DNA of 64,000 nt from Asticcacaulis solisilvae (GTDB lineage: Bacteria > Pseudomonadota > Alphaproteobacteria > Caulobacterales > Caulobacteraceae): NCBI RefSeq assembly GCF_017875235.1, contig NZ_JAGGMI010000002.1, forward strand, positions 186,001 to 250,000, read 5' to 3'. Shown piece by piece: positions 52,374-61,361 of this stretch. How positions within the stretch are numbered: position 1 is the first letter of the stretch; each line of letters opens with the position of its first letter. The position numbers and the translations under genes were made by a program. The notes under the pieces are model-generated. The model worked only from the letters and a program-made list of their open reading frames with translations, was not told the DNA's origin and ran no database searches.

Positions 52374-53237
52374 TTACACTCCGGCGGTGCGCCGGGCCTT
52401 GTCTATGTACGAATCGCGCAAGGACAGGGCGACCGGCCCGGGCGTACCGCTGCCGATGACCTGACCGTCGATGGCAATGATCGGCAGGACAAGGCTTGTG
52501 GCGGCGGTGACAAAGACTTCGCGCGCGGCCTTGGCTTCATCCAGGGAGAAGGCGTCCTCGCGGATTTCGAGGCCGGAGTCCGCGATAACCGACAGCAGGT
52601 TGAGGCGAGTGACGCCGGCCAGGATGTTGGCCTTCAGTGTGCGAGTGCGAATGACGCCGTCGTCGCCGACCATGTAGACATTGGTCGAGCCGCCTTCGCT
52701 GACCAGGCCGTCGCGGTCGACGAAGATGACCTCGGCCGCCCCCTGCTCTTTCGCGGCCTGCTTGGCCAGTACGTTGGGCAGGAGGCCCACGGTCTTGATG
52801 TCGCAGCGCCCCCAGCGAATGTCGGGCGCGCTGATCGCCTTGACGCCGGCTTCGGCCTTGCGAGCGGCAGCTTCGCGGTCGACGGGCTTGGCGGTGATGA
52901 CGACGGCCGGCTTGACGCCCTTTGGGAAGACGTGGTCGCGCGGCGCGACACCCCGGCTGACCTGAAGATAGAGCATGCCTTCGACGATATGATTGCGCCG
53001 CACGACCTCTTCCAGCACGACCAGCAGGCTCTGGCGCGGCATGGGCATGTTTATGCTCAATTCGCGCAACGACCGCTCGAGGCGATTCATATGGCCGTCG
53101 AGATCGGCGAGGCGTCCGCCAAAGACCGACCAGACCTCGTAGACCGCGTCGGCGAACTGATAGCCCCGGTCTTCGATCGAAACGACGGCTTCGGAGGCGC
53201 GAACATAGGCGCCGTTGACATAGGCAATACGGGGCAT
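52374..53237 (-). CDS. dat: D-amino-acid aminotransferase (class IV)
   Basis: The 287-aa PLP enzyme of fold type IV interconverts D-amino acids and keto acids and supplies D-Glu or D-Ala. The opening YVNGAYVRASEAVVSIEDRG and GYQFADAVYEV match D-amino-acid transaminase. The catalytic lysine lies in RCDIKTVGLLPNVLAKQAA, and EGGSTNVYMV binds the cofactor phosphate. A branched-chain enzyme is less likely from the opening motif. It sits between ntrX and hfq. Confidence 0.9.
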   Translation of the reverse strand: MPRIAYVNGAYVRASEAVVSIEDRGYQFADAVYEVWSVFGGRLADLDGHMNRLERSLRELSINMPMPRQSLLVVLEEVVRRNHIVEGMLYLQVSRGVAPRDHVFPKGVKPAVVITAKPVDREAAARKAEAGVKAISAPDIRWGRCDIKTVGLLPNVLAKQAAKEQGAAEVIFVDRDGLVSEGGSTNVYMVGDDGVIRTRTLKANILAGVTRLNLLSVIADSGLEIREDAFSLDEAKAAREVFVTAATSLVLPIIAIDGQVIGSGTPGPVALSLRDSYIDKARRTAGV

Positions 53238-53346
53238 GGTGAGTCCTTTGAAATCAAGGCCTCAATGACATTCCTGCCCCATAATGGCAATCCCTGTGAG
53301 ACGTGAGCATGAGGCCTTAACCCCACGTGACGTCAACGATCCGGTC

Positions 53347-53365
53347 GTAGGGCCTTCGGCCCTAC
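53347..53365. terminator. GC-rich hairpin at the ntrX stop codon
   Basis: GTAGGGCC-TTC-GGCCCTAC is a perfect eight-base stem. It overlaps the ntrX TAG at 53362-53364. No T-run follows on the minus strand, so it may stabilise the mRNA end or be a weak or factor-assisted terminator. Confidence 0.4.
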
Positions 53366-54762
53366 TCTTCGTCTTCGGCGCGAATGTGGGCCAGACCCAG
53401 CGACTTCAGCTTACGGTGCAGGGCCGAGCGCTCCATGCCGATGAAGTTGGCGGTGCGCGAGATATTGCCGCCGAAACGGACAATCTGCGACGACAGGTAT
53501 TCGCGTTCGAAGACCTCGCGGGCGTCGCGCAACGGCAGGGCGATGATGCGCTCGGGGCGGATGGCGCCGGCGACGGCCGATTCCACCACCTCGGACGGCA
53601 GCATGTGCGCGGTGATCGGTTCCGTAGGTGAACCCGAGGCCAGGATCAGCAGGCGTTCGATATTGTTGCGCAGCTGACGGACATTGCCCGGCCATTCGTG
53701 GACCTGGAGCGTCGCCATGGCGTCTTCGGACAGGATGCGGCGCGGTAACCCTTGCGCGGCGCTGATGCGCTCAATGAAGTAGTTGACCAGTTCGGCGATA
53801 TCGCCACGCCGCTCCGACAGGCCAGGGACGCGCACCGGCACGACGTTCAGGCGGTGGAACAGATCTTCGCGGAAACGGCCGGCGGTGATTTCCGAGGCCA
53901 AGTCCTTGGAGGTAGAGGAGATGACGCGGACATCGACCTGAACGTCCTGGACGCCGCCGACACGCACAAAGCGCTGCTCGACCAGGACGCGCAGGATGCG
54001 GCTCTGGCTTTCCGGCGGCATGTCGGCCACCTCGTCAAGGAAGAGGGTGCCGCCATGGGCGCGCTCGAAGACGCCGATCTTGCGCGGCTTGCCGCCCTCG
54101 CCTTCCTCGCCGAACAGCTCGACATCGAGGCGTTCCGGCGTCATGCCGGCGGCCGAAATGGGCACGAACTCGCACTTGGCGCGTGGGCTGGCGTCATGGA
54201 TCATCCGCGCGACCAGTTCCTTGCCGGAACCGGCGGGGCCGGAAATCATGATGCGCGAGTTGGCCGAAGCGACTTTCGAAATGGTCGAACGCAGCAGTTG
54301 GGCCGCCGCGGAATTGCCGATCAGGCCGTCGGGCACCACCGCCTGGTTGCGCAGGCGGCGGTTTTCCTTGCGCAGGCTGGTCAGTTCAAGCGCACGCTGA
54401 ACAACCATGATCAAGCGCTCGGTCTTGAAGGGTTTTTCGATAAAATCGAATGCGCCGCGCTTGATGGCGGTGACAGCGGTCTCGATCGTGCCGTGGCCTG
54501 AGATCATGATACACGGGATGTCCGGATCCAGTTCATGGATGACACCGAGCAGTTCCAGGCCGTCGAGACCCCCGCCCTGCATCCAGATATCGAGCACGCA
54601 CAGCGACGGCTTGCGCGCCTTGATGGCCCTGAGCGCCGCATTGGAGTCGGCGGCGGTGCGTACCGCATAGCCCTCGTCCTCAAGGATGCCCGCGACCAGT
54701 TCGCGGATATCGGCTTCATCGTCAACGACCAGAATGTCAACGCCAGACGACAGTTTCATCAT
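53362..54762 (-). CDS. ntrX: NtrX response regulator (REC, AAA+, Fis-type HTH)
   Basis: The 466-aa regulator has a receiver (residues 8-125, Asp58 in LCVLDIWM), an AAA+ domain (about 150-370, ISGPAGSGKELVARMIHD Walker A, GGTLFLDEVADMP Walker B) and a C-terminal Fis helix-turn-helix (ISRTANFIGMERSALHRKL). The sigma-54 contact motif GAFTGA is missing: after ELFG the text runs EEGEGGKPRKIG. So activation by sigma-54 contact is doubtful. It is coupled to ntrY and linked to nitrogen and redox control in related species. Confidence 0.95.
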   Translation of the reverse strand: MMKLSSGVDILVVDDEADIRELVAGILEDEGYAVRTAADSNAALRAIKARKPSLCVLDIWMQGGGLDGLELLGVIHELDPDIPCIMISGHGTIETAVTAIKRGAFDFIEKPFKTERLIMVVQRALELTSLRKENRRLRNQAVVPDGLIGNSAAAQLLRSTISKVASANSRIMISGPAGSGKELVARMIHDASPRAKCEFVPISAAGMTPERLDVELFGEEGEGGKPRKIGVFERAHGGTLFLDEVADMPPESQSRILRVLVEQRFVRVGGVQDVQVDVRVISSTSKDLASEITAGRFREDLFHRLNVVPVRVPGLSERRGDIAELVNYFIERISAAQGLPRRILSEDAMATLQVHEWPGNVRQLRNNIERLLILASGSPTEPITAHMLPSEVVESAVAGAIRPERIIALPLRDAREVFEREYLSSQIVRFGGNISRTANFIGMERSALHRKLKSLGLAHIRAEDEE

Positions 54763-57059
54763 ACCCTCATGAGTTTGGCGCTGCTCGCGCCGTCTTGGGT
54801 GTCAACCGGAGGGGCTCCGGCCTGTAGACGCGGCAGGCGCAAGGTGGCGCGCGCACCGCTCAAATGTTCGGCGTCCGACAGGAAAAAGTCGCCGCCATGG
54901 TCTTCCAGAATACGCTTCACGATCGCCAGGCCGAGCCCGGTGCCTTTTTCACGCGTGGTGACGTAGGGCTCGGTTAGGCGGTCGCGATCCTTCTCGGGCA
55001 GGCCGATCCCGTCATCCTCGACCATGACGGTCACGAAATCAGGCGTCGCGGTCATTTCGACACGCAGGTGGCCGGCCGGGCCTTCCAGATTGCCGATCTC
55101 CTCGACGCCGTTGTCACGCAGCAGACGCGACGAGACGGCTTCACAGGCGTTCTTGAGGACATTGCCCAGCGCCTGGCTCAGCAGACGGCCGTCGCAGATC
55201 ACGTGCAGTTCCGGCAAAGGCTCGATGATATCGATGGCGATGTCGGCGCGGGCGACGCGTTGGGCAAAGACGGCGGCACGAAGCAGTTCCGGCGCATCCT
55301 CTTCCGAGAAGTTCGGCGCCGGCATGCGGGCAAAGGACGAGAATTCGTCGACCATGCGGCCGATATCGCCGACCTGTCTCACAATGGTATCGGTCAGGCG
55401 CTCAAAGGTTTCGCCGTCGGTGGCAATCTGGGCGCGGTACTTCTTGCGAAGACGTTCGGCGGACAACTGGATCGGCGTCAGCGGGTTCTTGATCTCGTGC
55501 GCGATGCGGCGGGCGACATCTCGCCAGGCAGCATTGCGCTGGGCCGAGATCAGGCGGGTGATGTCGTCAAATGTCAAAACCGAGCCACCGGTCTCGAGGC
55601 CCGACACGCGAACGCGGACACGGCGGGTCTCGCCCTTGCGGACCAGGTCAACCTCCTGCTCCTCGACGCGATGGACCGACACCTTGTCCAGAAGCTCAGT
55701 GATTTCAGGCGCTAGGTCGCGAATGCTCACACCTATGGCATCGTCTGAAACGACCCCCAAGAAGCTTGCTGCATGGCGGTTGATCGCCGAAATGTGCTCG
55801 AAAGCGTCGATACCGACGATACCGGCGCTGATTTCCGACAACACGGTCTCGATAAAGGTACTGCGCGCTTCGGCCTCCTCGCGTGCCGTGCTCAGCGCCA
55901 GTTGCTGGCTCTGCAGGTCGGACGTCATGCGGTTGAAGGCGCGCGACAGCACAGCGATGTCTTCCGACTGCTTATGGGTCATGACGCGCGCGTTGAGATC
56001 CCCTGAGGCCACCTTGTCGGCTGCTTGCACAAGCCGGGCCACAGGCGTGGCGATGCTCTCCGCCGCCGAGGTTCCGCCCCATATAGCGCCGACCAGCACC
56101 AGCAGAACGGCCTCGAGATAGGCCATGGCGAAGACGCCCTGGACCTGAATCTTGTTCGTCGACGAGTCGCGATAGGCGATGATGGCCTGATCGGCCTGGG
56201 TCATGCGCTCGAACAGTCCGGCCGGCAGCGGTTTGATGCCGTACAGAAACGCGCCGTTCTGACCGTTATAGCCTTCGAGCGGATAGAGAAAGCGCATGGC
56301 GTCGCCGGCGGGAATCCACGCCTTTGGGCCATCATTGGTGACTTCATCGAACGCGGCCTGGGGCGGCGCCAGATAGGCGGCGGTGCCGTCCTCCTCGGCA
56401 CGAACCAGCACCTGCCCGGTCTTGTCGATGATATAGACGGCGCTCAGTTCGGCGCGGGCGTCCAGCGTGCCTTTCAGCGCGATCGCATAGGCCAAGCGGT
56501 CGGAAAACATGCTGCGCGCCACTTCGCCGGACAGCGCCGAATGGATATATTCCATGGCCTCGCCGCCCGTGCGCGTATTGTCCTGCAACACGATCTTGGC
56601 GATTTGCGCGCCGTTTTCGACCGATCCGCGCACGCGGTCCGAAAACCAGGTATCGAGACCGCGATTGATGAACAGGAAGGCCGAGGCCACGACGATGGCC
56701 GGCAGGACCGCCGCCATGGAGAACAGGAAGACGTAGCGCAGGTGCAGGCGCGCGCCCGCATCGGCGCCCCGGCTGCGGGCGATATTGATGACGCGCCGGA
56801 CGACGAAATAGAGCAGCCCTAGTAGCAGCGCCAGGTTGAGGCAAACAAGGATCAGCAGATACTGGCTGGTCTGCGCGATGGGCGCCGTCCCCGGCGTGGC
56901 GATGATCAGCCAGATGATGAAGGCCGTTGTCAGTAGCGATGCGCCATAGCCAGCCGCCAGCAGCAGCCGCTGCGTGCCCGTCGAATGGACGTTCCGCAGA
57001 CTGCGCCAGAGAACTTGCCAGGAGTGCTTTCGGGCCGGGGTAGTCAAGAGTGGCTGCAA
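54759..57059 (-). CDS. ntrY: NtrY sensor histidine kinase
   Basis: This 766-aa membrane kinase has three N-terminal helices up to about residue 110, an extracytoplasmic sensor region (to about 310), another helix, a HAMP domain (about 325-380), a PAS domain (about 400-490), then RRIAHEIKNPLTPIQLSAER with the phospho-acceptor His and an ATPase domain (NVLKNACEAV, VEDDGIGLPEKDRDRLTEPY, TREKGTGLGLAIVKRI). The ntrX start overlaps its end by four bases. dusB lies 94 bases upstream. Confidence 0.95.
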   Translation of the reverse strand: MQPLLTTPARKHSWQVLWRSLRNVHSTGTQRLLLAAGYGASLLTTAFIIWLIIATPGTAPIAQTSQYLLILVCLNLALLLGLLYFVVRRVINIARSRGADAGARLHLRYVFLFSMAAVLPAIVVASAFLFINRGLDTWFSDRVRGSVENGAQIAKIVLQDNTRTGGEAMEYIHSALSGEVARSMFSDRLAYAIALKGTLDARAELSAVYIIDKTGQVLVRAEEDGTAAYLAPPQAAFDEVTNDGPKAWIPAGDAMRFLYPLEGYNGQNGAFLYGIKPLPAGLFERMTQADQAIIAYRDSSTNKIQVQGVFAMAYLEAVLLVLVGAIWGGTSAAESIATPVARLVQAADKVASGDLNARVMTHKQSEDIAVLSRAFNRMTSDLQSQQLALSTAREEAEARSTFIETVLSEISAGIVGIDAFEHISAINRHAASFLGVVSDDAIGVSIRDLAPEITELLDKVSVHRVEEQEVDLVRKGETRRVRVRVSGLETGGSVLTFDDITRLISAQRNAAWRDVARRIAHEIKNPLTPIQLSAERLRKKYRAQIATDGETFERLTDTIVRQVGDIGRMVDEFSSFARMPAPNFSEEDAPELLRAAVFAQRVARADIAIDIIEPLPELHVICDGRLLSQALGNVLKNACEAVSSRLLRDNGVEEIGNLEGPAGHLRVEMTATPDFVTVMVEDDGIGLPEKDRDRLTEPYVTTREKGTGLGLAIVKRILEDHGGDFFLSDAEHLSGARATLRLPRLQAGAPPVDTQDGASSAKLMRV

Positions 57060-57153
57060 CCTAATTCACAGTGCGTGGCATTTGCGCACTACTGTGTCTG
57101 AATATCAACAGGAATGTTGCGAGAATGTGTCAAATTCAGACAGCAGCGGTCCA

Positions 57154-58143
57154 TCAGGCGGAAATCAGGGCCCGGACTGCGCACACGATTGCGTGTGGCT
57201 CGTCAAGCCGGCAGATGCGGCCCTTGTCCTCGCGGCGCACCGCCGGATTGGGATGATAATCGGCGCCTTCGATATAGCTGCCGAGATGCTTTTTGAACAT
57301 TTTCAGCCCCAGTGAGGAACCGTAGAAGCTAAGACTGGCCTCCATATGCTCACACAGGATATCAGCCCACGCGGTCAACGATACGGAATCCATGGGAGAA
57401 TTGTCGTTGAGCGCGCGGTCGAGGTCACGGGCAAGCCAAGGCCGGCCATAGATGCCGCGACCGATCATGATGCCGTCGGCGCCGGACTGGATCAGGGCGG
57501 TTCGGGCGCTGTCGATGTCGACGATATCGCCATTGACGATGACCGGGATGTTCACCGCCGACTTGACGTGTGCCACGGCGCGCCAGTCGGCCTGGCCCTT
57601 GTAGAATTGCTGACGCGTACGGCCATGCACCGTCACGGCGGCGACGCCCAGGTCTTCCGCCCGCCTTGCCAGTTCGGCCGCGTTGTGCGGCGCGTCCCAA
57701 CCCAGGCGCATCTTGACCGTCACCGGCCGTGAGGTCGCCGACAGCGCCGCCGTCATGATGCGTTCGGCCTGGTCGAGATCGCGCATCAGGGCCGAGCCGC
57801 ACAGGACACCCGTGACCTCCTTGGCGGGGCAGCCGAAGTTGAGATCGACGATGTGGGCGCCCGACTGTTCGGCCAGCGCCGCGCCGCGCGCGATATGGAC
57901 CGGATCGCGGCCGATCAGTTGCACGATCTTCAGGCCGTCGTGATCGCCCAGCTGCGCCTTGCGCACCACGTCAGGACGGCCGTTCTCCAGTTCCGCGCAG
58001 GCGACCATCTCGGTCGCGGCATAGGGTGCGCCCAGCTTGTGCGCCATACGGCGAAACGGCAGGTCGGACACGCCGGTCATGGGCGCGATCAGCACCCTGC
58101 CCGCCACCTCGACATCGCCTATTTTCAAACCCTTGGCACTCAT
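57154..58143 (-). CDS. dusB: tRNA-dihydrouridine synthase (DusB/NifR3 family)
   Basis: This 329-aa FMN enzyme reduces uridines in tRNA. The FMN barrel begins with LIAPMTGVSDLPFRRMAHKL. The catalytic cysteine is in LNFGCPAKEVTGVLCGSALM; the substrate helix is HGRTRQQFYKGQADWRAV, and MIGRGIYGRPWL is near the end of the barrel. GGAGG before ATG at 58143 sets the start. In most relatives dusB leads the ntrB-ntrC-ntrY-ntrX run. Here ntrBC are not between it and ntrY. Confidence 0.95.
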   Translation of the reverse strand: MSAKGLKIGDVEVAGRVLIAPMTGVSDLPFRRMAHKLGAPYAATEMVACAELENGRPDVVRKAQLGDHDGLKIVQLIGRDPVHIARGAALAEQSGAHIVDLNFGCPAKEVTGVLCGSALMRDLDQAERIMTAALSATSRPVTVKMRLGWDAPHNAAELARRAEDLGVAAVTVHGRTRQQFYKGQADWRAVAHVKSAVNIPVIVNGDIVDIDSARTALIQSGADGIMIGRGIYGRPWLARDLDRALNDNSPMDSVSLTAWADILCEHMEASLSFYGSSLGLKMFKKHLGSYIEGADYHPNPAVRREDKGRICRLDEPHAIVCAVRALISA

Positions 58144-58231
58144 CGCGCCTCCATACACAAAACCGCCATGAAACACCATGGATCATTGACCCGTGCTGCA
58201 AGCGCTCCTAAACCGCCGTCAGGAGGATCTT

Positions 58232-58660
58232 ATGCCCGACGTCAAGCTTGCCGAAACCGACGAAGACATCCGCCGCTGCTTTTCTGTCATGCGCCAGCTT
58301 AGGCCGCACCTGACAAGCGCCGACGAACTGCTGGAGCGCGCGCGCCGTCAGATGCAGGATGCCGGCTGGCGGCTGGCCTTTACGGAAAGCGACGGACAGG
58401 TCGCCGCCTGCGCCGGGTTTCGCGTCCACGAATGGCTGGTTTCGGGCCGCGTCCTTTATGTCGATGATCTGGTTACCGACGATGCCTTACGTTCCGGCGG
58501 CCACGGCAAGGCCCTGCTCGACTGGCTGAAAGACCTGGCCCGCAGCGAAAACTGCGCGCAGTTGCGCCTCGACAGCGGCACCCATCGCCGCCAGGCGCAC
58601 AAGTTCTATTTCCGCGAAGGCCTGACCGTCCAGGCCTTCCATTTCGAGACCGACCTGTGA
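58232..58660 (+). CDS. GNAT family N-acetyltransferase
   Basis: The 142-aa acetyltransferase has YVDDLVTDDALRSGGHGKAL, in which RSGGHGKAL is the acetyl-CoA pyrophosphate loop, followed by LRLDSGTHRRQAHKFYFREG. AGGAGG at 58221-58226 clearly selects ATG 58232. Its substrate is unknown. It overlaps the ispDF start (GTGA), so it is co-translated with ispDF. It is divergent from dusB. Confidence 0.87.
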   Translation: MPDVKLAETDEDIRRCFSVMRQLRPHLTSADELLERARRQMQDAGWRLAFTESDGQVAACAGFRVHEWLVSGRVLYVDDLVTDDALRSGGHGKALLDWLKDLARSENCAQLRLDSGTHRRQAHKFYFREGLTVQAFHFETDL

Positions 58661-59805
58661 CCTTTCACGCCATCATCGTCGCCGGCGGATCCGGCAGCCG
58701 CTCGGGCGGCAAGAAGCAGTGGATGGAACTGGCCGGCAAGCCTGTGCTCGATTGGTCGGTTGAAGCCTTTGCCAAGGCGGGCGCCGGGCACATCGTGGTG
58801 GTGGTCCCGGCCGAGGACATTGACTCCGCCCGCGCCCGCTACAGCACCATGGCCAGAATCGCCACCGGTGGTGCCGATCGTGCGGGCAGCGTCGGCAATG
58901 GCCTCGACGCGTTGATGACCATGGCCGACCTCAATGACGTGGTGATGATCCACGACGCGGCGCGTCCATTGTTAAATCCACACCATATCAAAGCCTTGTC
59001 CGATAAACTTAAGATATCACGCGCGGCGATTCTGGCCCTGCCGATGACAGATTCGCTCAAAAAGGGCGAGGACGGTCTCATTACCGATGCCCCCTCGCGC
59101 GAGGGTCTGTGGCGCGCCCAGACCCCGCAGGCGTTTCGCTTAGGCGACATTGCCGAAGCCTATTCGACCTGGGACGGCGGCATCGCCACCGACGAAGCCA
59201 TGGTGGCGGCCGCGGCCGGCATCGAGGTTGCCCTGGTCGAAGGCGATCCGCACCTGCACAAGCTGACCTACCCTTCTGATTTCGCCCTCCTCGAAGCCTT
59301 CATTCAACAGGACAAACCCGTCATGCAAGTCAGGATCGGCCAGGGTTTCGATGCCCATCGCTGGGGCGACGGCCAGAGTGTCTGGCTGTGCGGCGTCGAA
59401 ATCCCGCACGACAAGACGCTGATCGGCCACAGCGACGCCGACGCCGGCCTGCACGCCCTCACCGACGCCATCCTTGGGGCCGTGGGGCTGGGCGATATCG
59501 GCGACCATTTCCCCCCGACCGATCCGCAATGGAAGGGCGCGCCCTCCGACCTGTTCCTGAAGCACGCTGTTGATCTGATCACCGCCAGGGGGGGTGAGAT
59601 CGTCAATGTCGACGTCACCCTGATCTGCGAGCGCCCCAAGGTGAAGCCGCACCGAGAAGCCATGCGCGCCCGCCTGGCGGAGATCCTTGGCATCGCCGTC
59701 GATCGCGTCAGCGTCAAGGCAACCACCACCGAAAAGATGGGCTTTACCGGCCGCGAGGAAGGGCTGGCGGCCCAGGCGGTCTGCGCCATTGCCTTTCCGG
59801 CCTGA
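58657..59805 (+). CDS. ispDF: Bifunctional IspD/IspF (MEP pathway)
   Basis: This 382-aa fusion carries out two steps of isoprenoid synthesis. The N-terminal IspD cytidylyltransferase (residues 1-220) has IIVAGGSGSRSGGKKQW, HDAARPLLNP and WRAQTPQAFR. The C-terminal IspF 2-C-methyl-D-erythritol 2,4-cyclodiphosphate synthase (from about residue 223, MQVRIGQGFDAHRW) has metal ligands in DAHRW and GHSDADAGLHALTDAIL, and VSVKATTTEKMGFTGREEG at the end. IspE is not adjacent, as usual for Alphaproteobacteria. The start is GTG. Confidence 0.96.
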   Translation: MTFHAIIVAGGSGSRSGGKKQWMELAGKPVLDWSVEAFAKAGAGHIVVVVPAEDIDSARARYSTMARIATGGADRAGSVGNGLDALMTMADLNDVVMIHDAARPLLNPHHIKALSDKLKISRAAILALPMTDSLKKGEDGLITDAPSREGLWRAQTPQAFRLGDIAEAYSTWDGGIATDEAMVAAAAGIEVALVEGDPHLHKLTYPSDFALLEAFIQQDKPVMQVRIGQGFDAHRWGDGQSVWLCGVEIPHDKTLIGHSDADAGLHALTDAILGAVGLGDIGDHFPPTDPQWKGAPSDLFLKHAVDLITARGGEIVNVDVTLICERPKVKPHREAMRARLAEILGIAVDRVSVKATTTEKMGFTGREEGLAAQAVCAIAFPA

Positions 59806-59810
59806 CGCCG

Positions 59811-59836
59811 TAAACCCATGGAATTGCTAGGGTTTA
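59811..59836 (+). terminator. Possible weak terminator after ispDF
   Basis: TAAACCC and GGGTTTA form a seven-base stem with a 12-base loop directly after the ispDF stop. The following sequence is not a clean T-run, so confidence is low. Confidence 0.3.
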
Positions 59837-59940
59837 TTGCGAAGCATTCTCACTATTCCGAGGCTTGAAAAGGGTTATTCGCCCGAATATATGCTGAACC
59901 GTAAAGCATTCCCCGAAACACAACAGATGAGAGGTCTGTC

Positions 59941-60552
59941 ATGGCATTCGAACTTCCCCCCTTGCCCTACGCTGCCGATGCCCTTGAGCCGCACATGTCG
60001 GCCAATACCTTCAGCTTTCACCATGCCAAGCACCACAAGGCCTATGTCGACAACCTGAACAAGCTGATCGCCGGCACCGAGTTCGAAGGCAAGTCGCTGG
60101 TCGAGGTCGTCCAGGCGTCGGAAGGCAAGAACCCGGGCGTATTCAACAATGCCGCTCAGGTGTGGAACCACACCTTCTTCTGGAGCTCGATGAAGCCCAA
60201 TGGCGGTGGTCAGCCGACCGGCGAGATCGCCGACCGCATCAACAGCGATTTTGGGTCGTTCGACGCCTTTGCCGAAGCCTTCAAGACGGCCGGCGCCACA
60301 CAGTTCGGTTCGGGCTGGGCGTGGCTGGTCCTGGGATCGGACGGTAAGCTGAAGGTCACCAAGACGCCGAACGCCGAAACGCCTTTCACCAAGGGCGACA
60401 AGCCGATCCTGACCTGCGACGTCTGGGAGCACGCCTACTATCTCGATTATCAGAACCTGCGCCCCAAGTTCCTGGAAGTCTTCCTGGCCAGCCTGGTCAA
60501 CTGGGACTTCGCCAACCAGAACCTGGCCGCCCCGCTGCATCCGGGCGTCTAA
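59941..60552 (+). CDS. sodB: Superoxide dismutase, Fe type
   Basis: This 203-aa enzyme converts superoxide to oxygen and peroxide. Metal ligands are His27 in FSFHHAKHHKAYV, the His in AAQVWNHTFFWSSM, and the Asp and His in CDVWEHAYYLDYQNLR. The residues around WNHTFFW and the FGSGWAWLV segment (here QFGSGWAWLVLGS) point to the iron-type subclass, though manganese use cannot be excluded. There is no signal peptide, so it is cytoplasmic. It is monocistronic with its own terminator. Confidence 0.94.
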   Translation: MAFELPPLPYAADALEPHMSANTFSFHHAKHHKAYVDNLNKLIAGTEFEGKSLVEVVQASEGKNPGVFNNAAQVWNHTFFWSSMKPNGGGQPTGEIADRINSDFGSFDAFAEAFKTAGATQFGSGWAWLVLGSDGKLKVTKTPNAETPFTKGDKPILTCDVWEHAYYLDYQNLRPKFLEVFLASLVNWDFANQNLAAPLHPGV

Positions 60553-60573
60553 TCCATATTGCAATTCTGCGCG

Positions 60574-60606
60574 AAGGGCGGTCCAATCGGGCCGCCTTTT
60601 GTTTTT
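60574..60606 (+). terminator. Terminator after sodB
   Basis: AAGGGCGG-containing and CCGCCTT-containing arms pair with one bulged G and are followed by TTGTTTTT, 21 bases after the stop codon. Confidence 0.7.
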
Positions 60607-60615
60607 GGGGGGAAG

Positions 60616-61107
60616 ATGTCCACCATACTGGCTCAGGAACTTGTCGGGCTGCTCTCGGCGCAGGGCAAACGTATCACCACCGTCGAAAGCTGTACCGGTG
60701 GGCTGGTGGCGGGCGCGATCACAGCTATTTCCGGCTCTTCGGCCGTGTTTGACTACGGCTTCGTCACCTATTCAAACACCGCCAAGACGCGACTTGTCCA
60801 CGTGCCTCAGACCCTGATCGAAACGCATGGTGCCGTCAGCCTGCAGGTCGCACGCGCCATGGCCGAAGGAGCTTTACGCGAGGCCGGCGCCGATATCGCG
60901 CTCAGCATCACGGGTATCGCCGGGCCTACCGGCGGATCAGCGGATAAGCCTGTCGGCATGGTCTGTTTTGGCCTAAGCCGCAGCGGCCGCAAGGGCGAGA
61001 TCATCACGGAAGCAAAAGTAGAGCAGTTCGGCGCCATCGGCCGCGATGCTGTGCGCGAGAAGAGCGTCGAGCTGGCGCTGAGCTGGGCGCTCAAGGTTCT
61101 CAGTTGA
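60616..61107 (+). CDS. pncC: CinA C-terminal domain / nicotinamide-nucleotide amidohydrolase
   Basis: This 163-aa single-domain protein deamidates NMN to nicotinic acid mononucleotide in the pyridine nucleotide cycle. Conserved blocks are TTVESCTGGLVAGAITAISG, FDYGFVTYSNTAKTRLV, YGAVSEEVAR-type HGAVSLQVARAMAEGAL and SITGIAGPTGGSADKPVG. The N-terminal MoCF domain of full CinA is absent. GGGGGAA before the ATG sets the start. A convergent REP pair follows. Confidence 0.9.
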   Translation: MSTILAQELVGLLSAQGKRITTVESCTGGLVAGAITAISGSSAVFDYGFVTYSNTAKTRLVHVPQTLIETHGAVSLQVARAMAEGALREAGADIALSITGIAGPTGGSADKPVGMVCFGLSRSGRKGEIITEAKVEQFGAIGRDAVREKSVELALSWALKVLS

Positions 61108-61118
61108 GCGGCTGCCAA

Positions 61119-61324
61119 GTTTTCTGCCTCCCCAAATCCAATAGATTTGGGGAGGGGGACCGCACGAGTGAGCCATCGACAGATGGCGAATGAGATGTGG
61201 TGGTGAGGTTTTGATTCAGACCGGTAAATTAAAGCATTTTAGACATCTGCAGTATGCCCCTCCACCATTCGCTGCGCTCATGGTCCCCCTCCCCAAATCT
61301 ATTGGATTTGGGGAGGCAGAAAAC
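61119..61324. repeat. Pair of identical 43-bp palindromic repeats in inverse orientation
   Basis: Bases 61119-61161 and 61282-61324 are exact inverse complements over 43 positions. Each unit contains its own stem CCTCCCCAAATC-CAATA-GATTTGGGGAGG (or its complement). The 120 bases between hold no gene. The arrangement resembles a BIME (paired REP units) and sits between the convergent pncC and COQ10-like genes, where it may act as a two-way terminator or mRNA-end stabiliser. Confidence 0.85.
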
Positions 61325-61361
61325 CGGCGTAGCCGAAAGATTGTCCCGTTTGCAGAAACGC

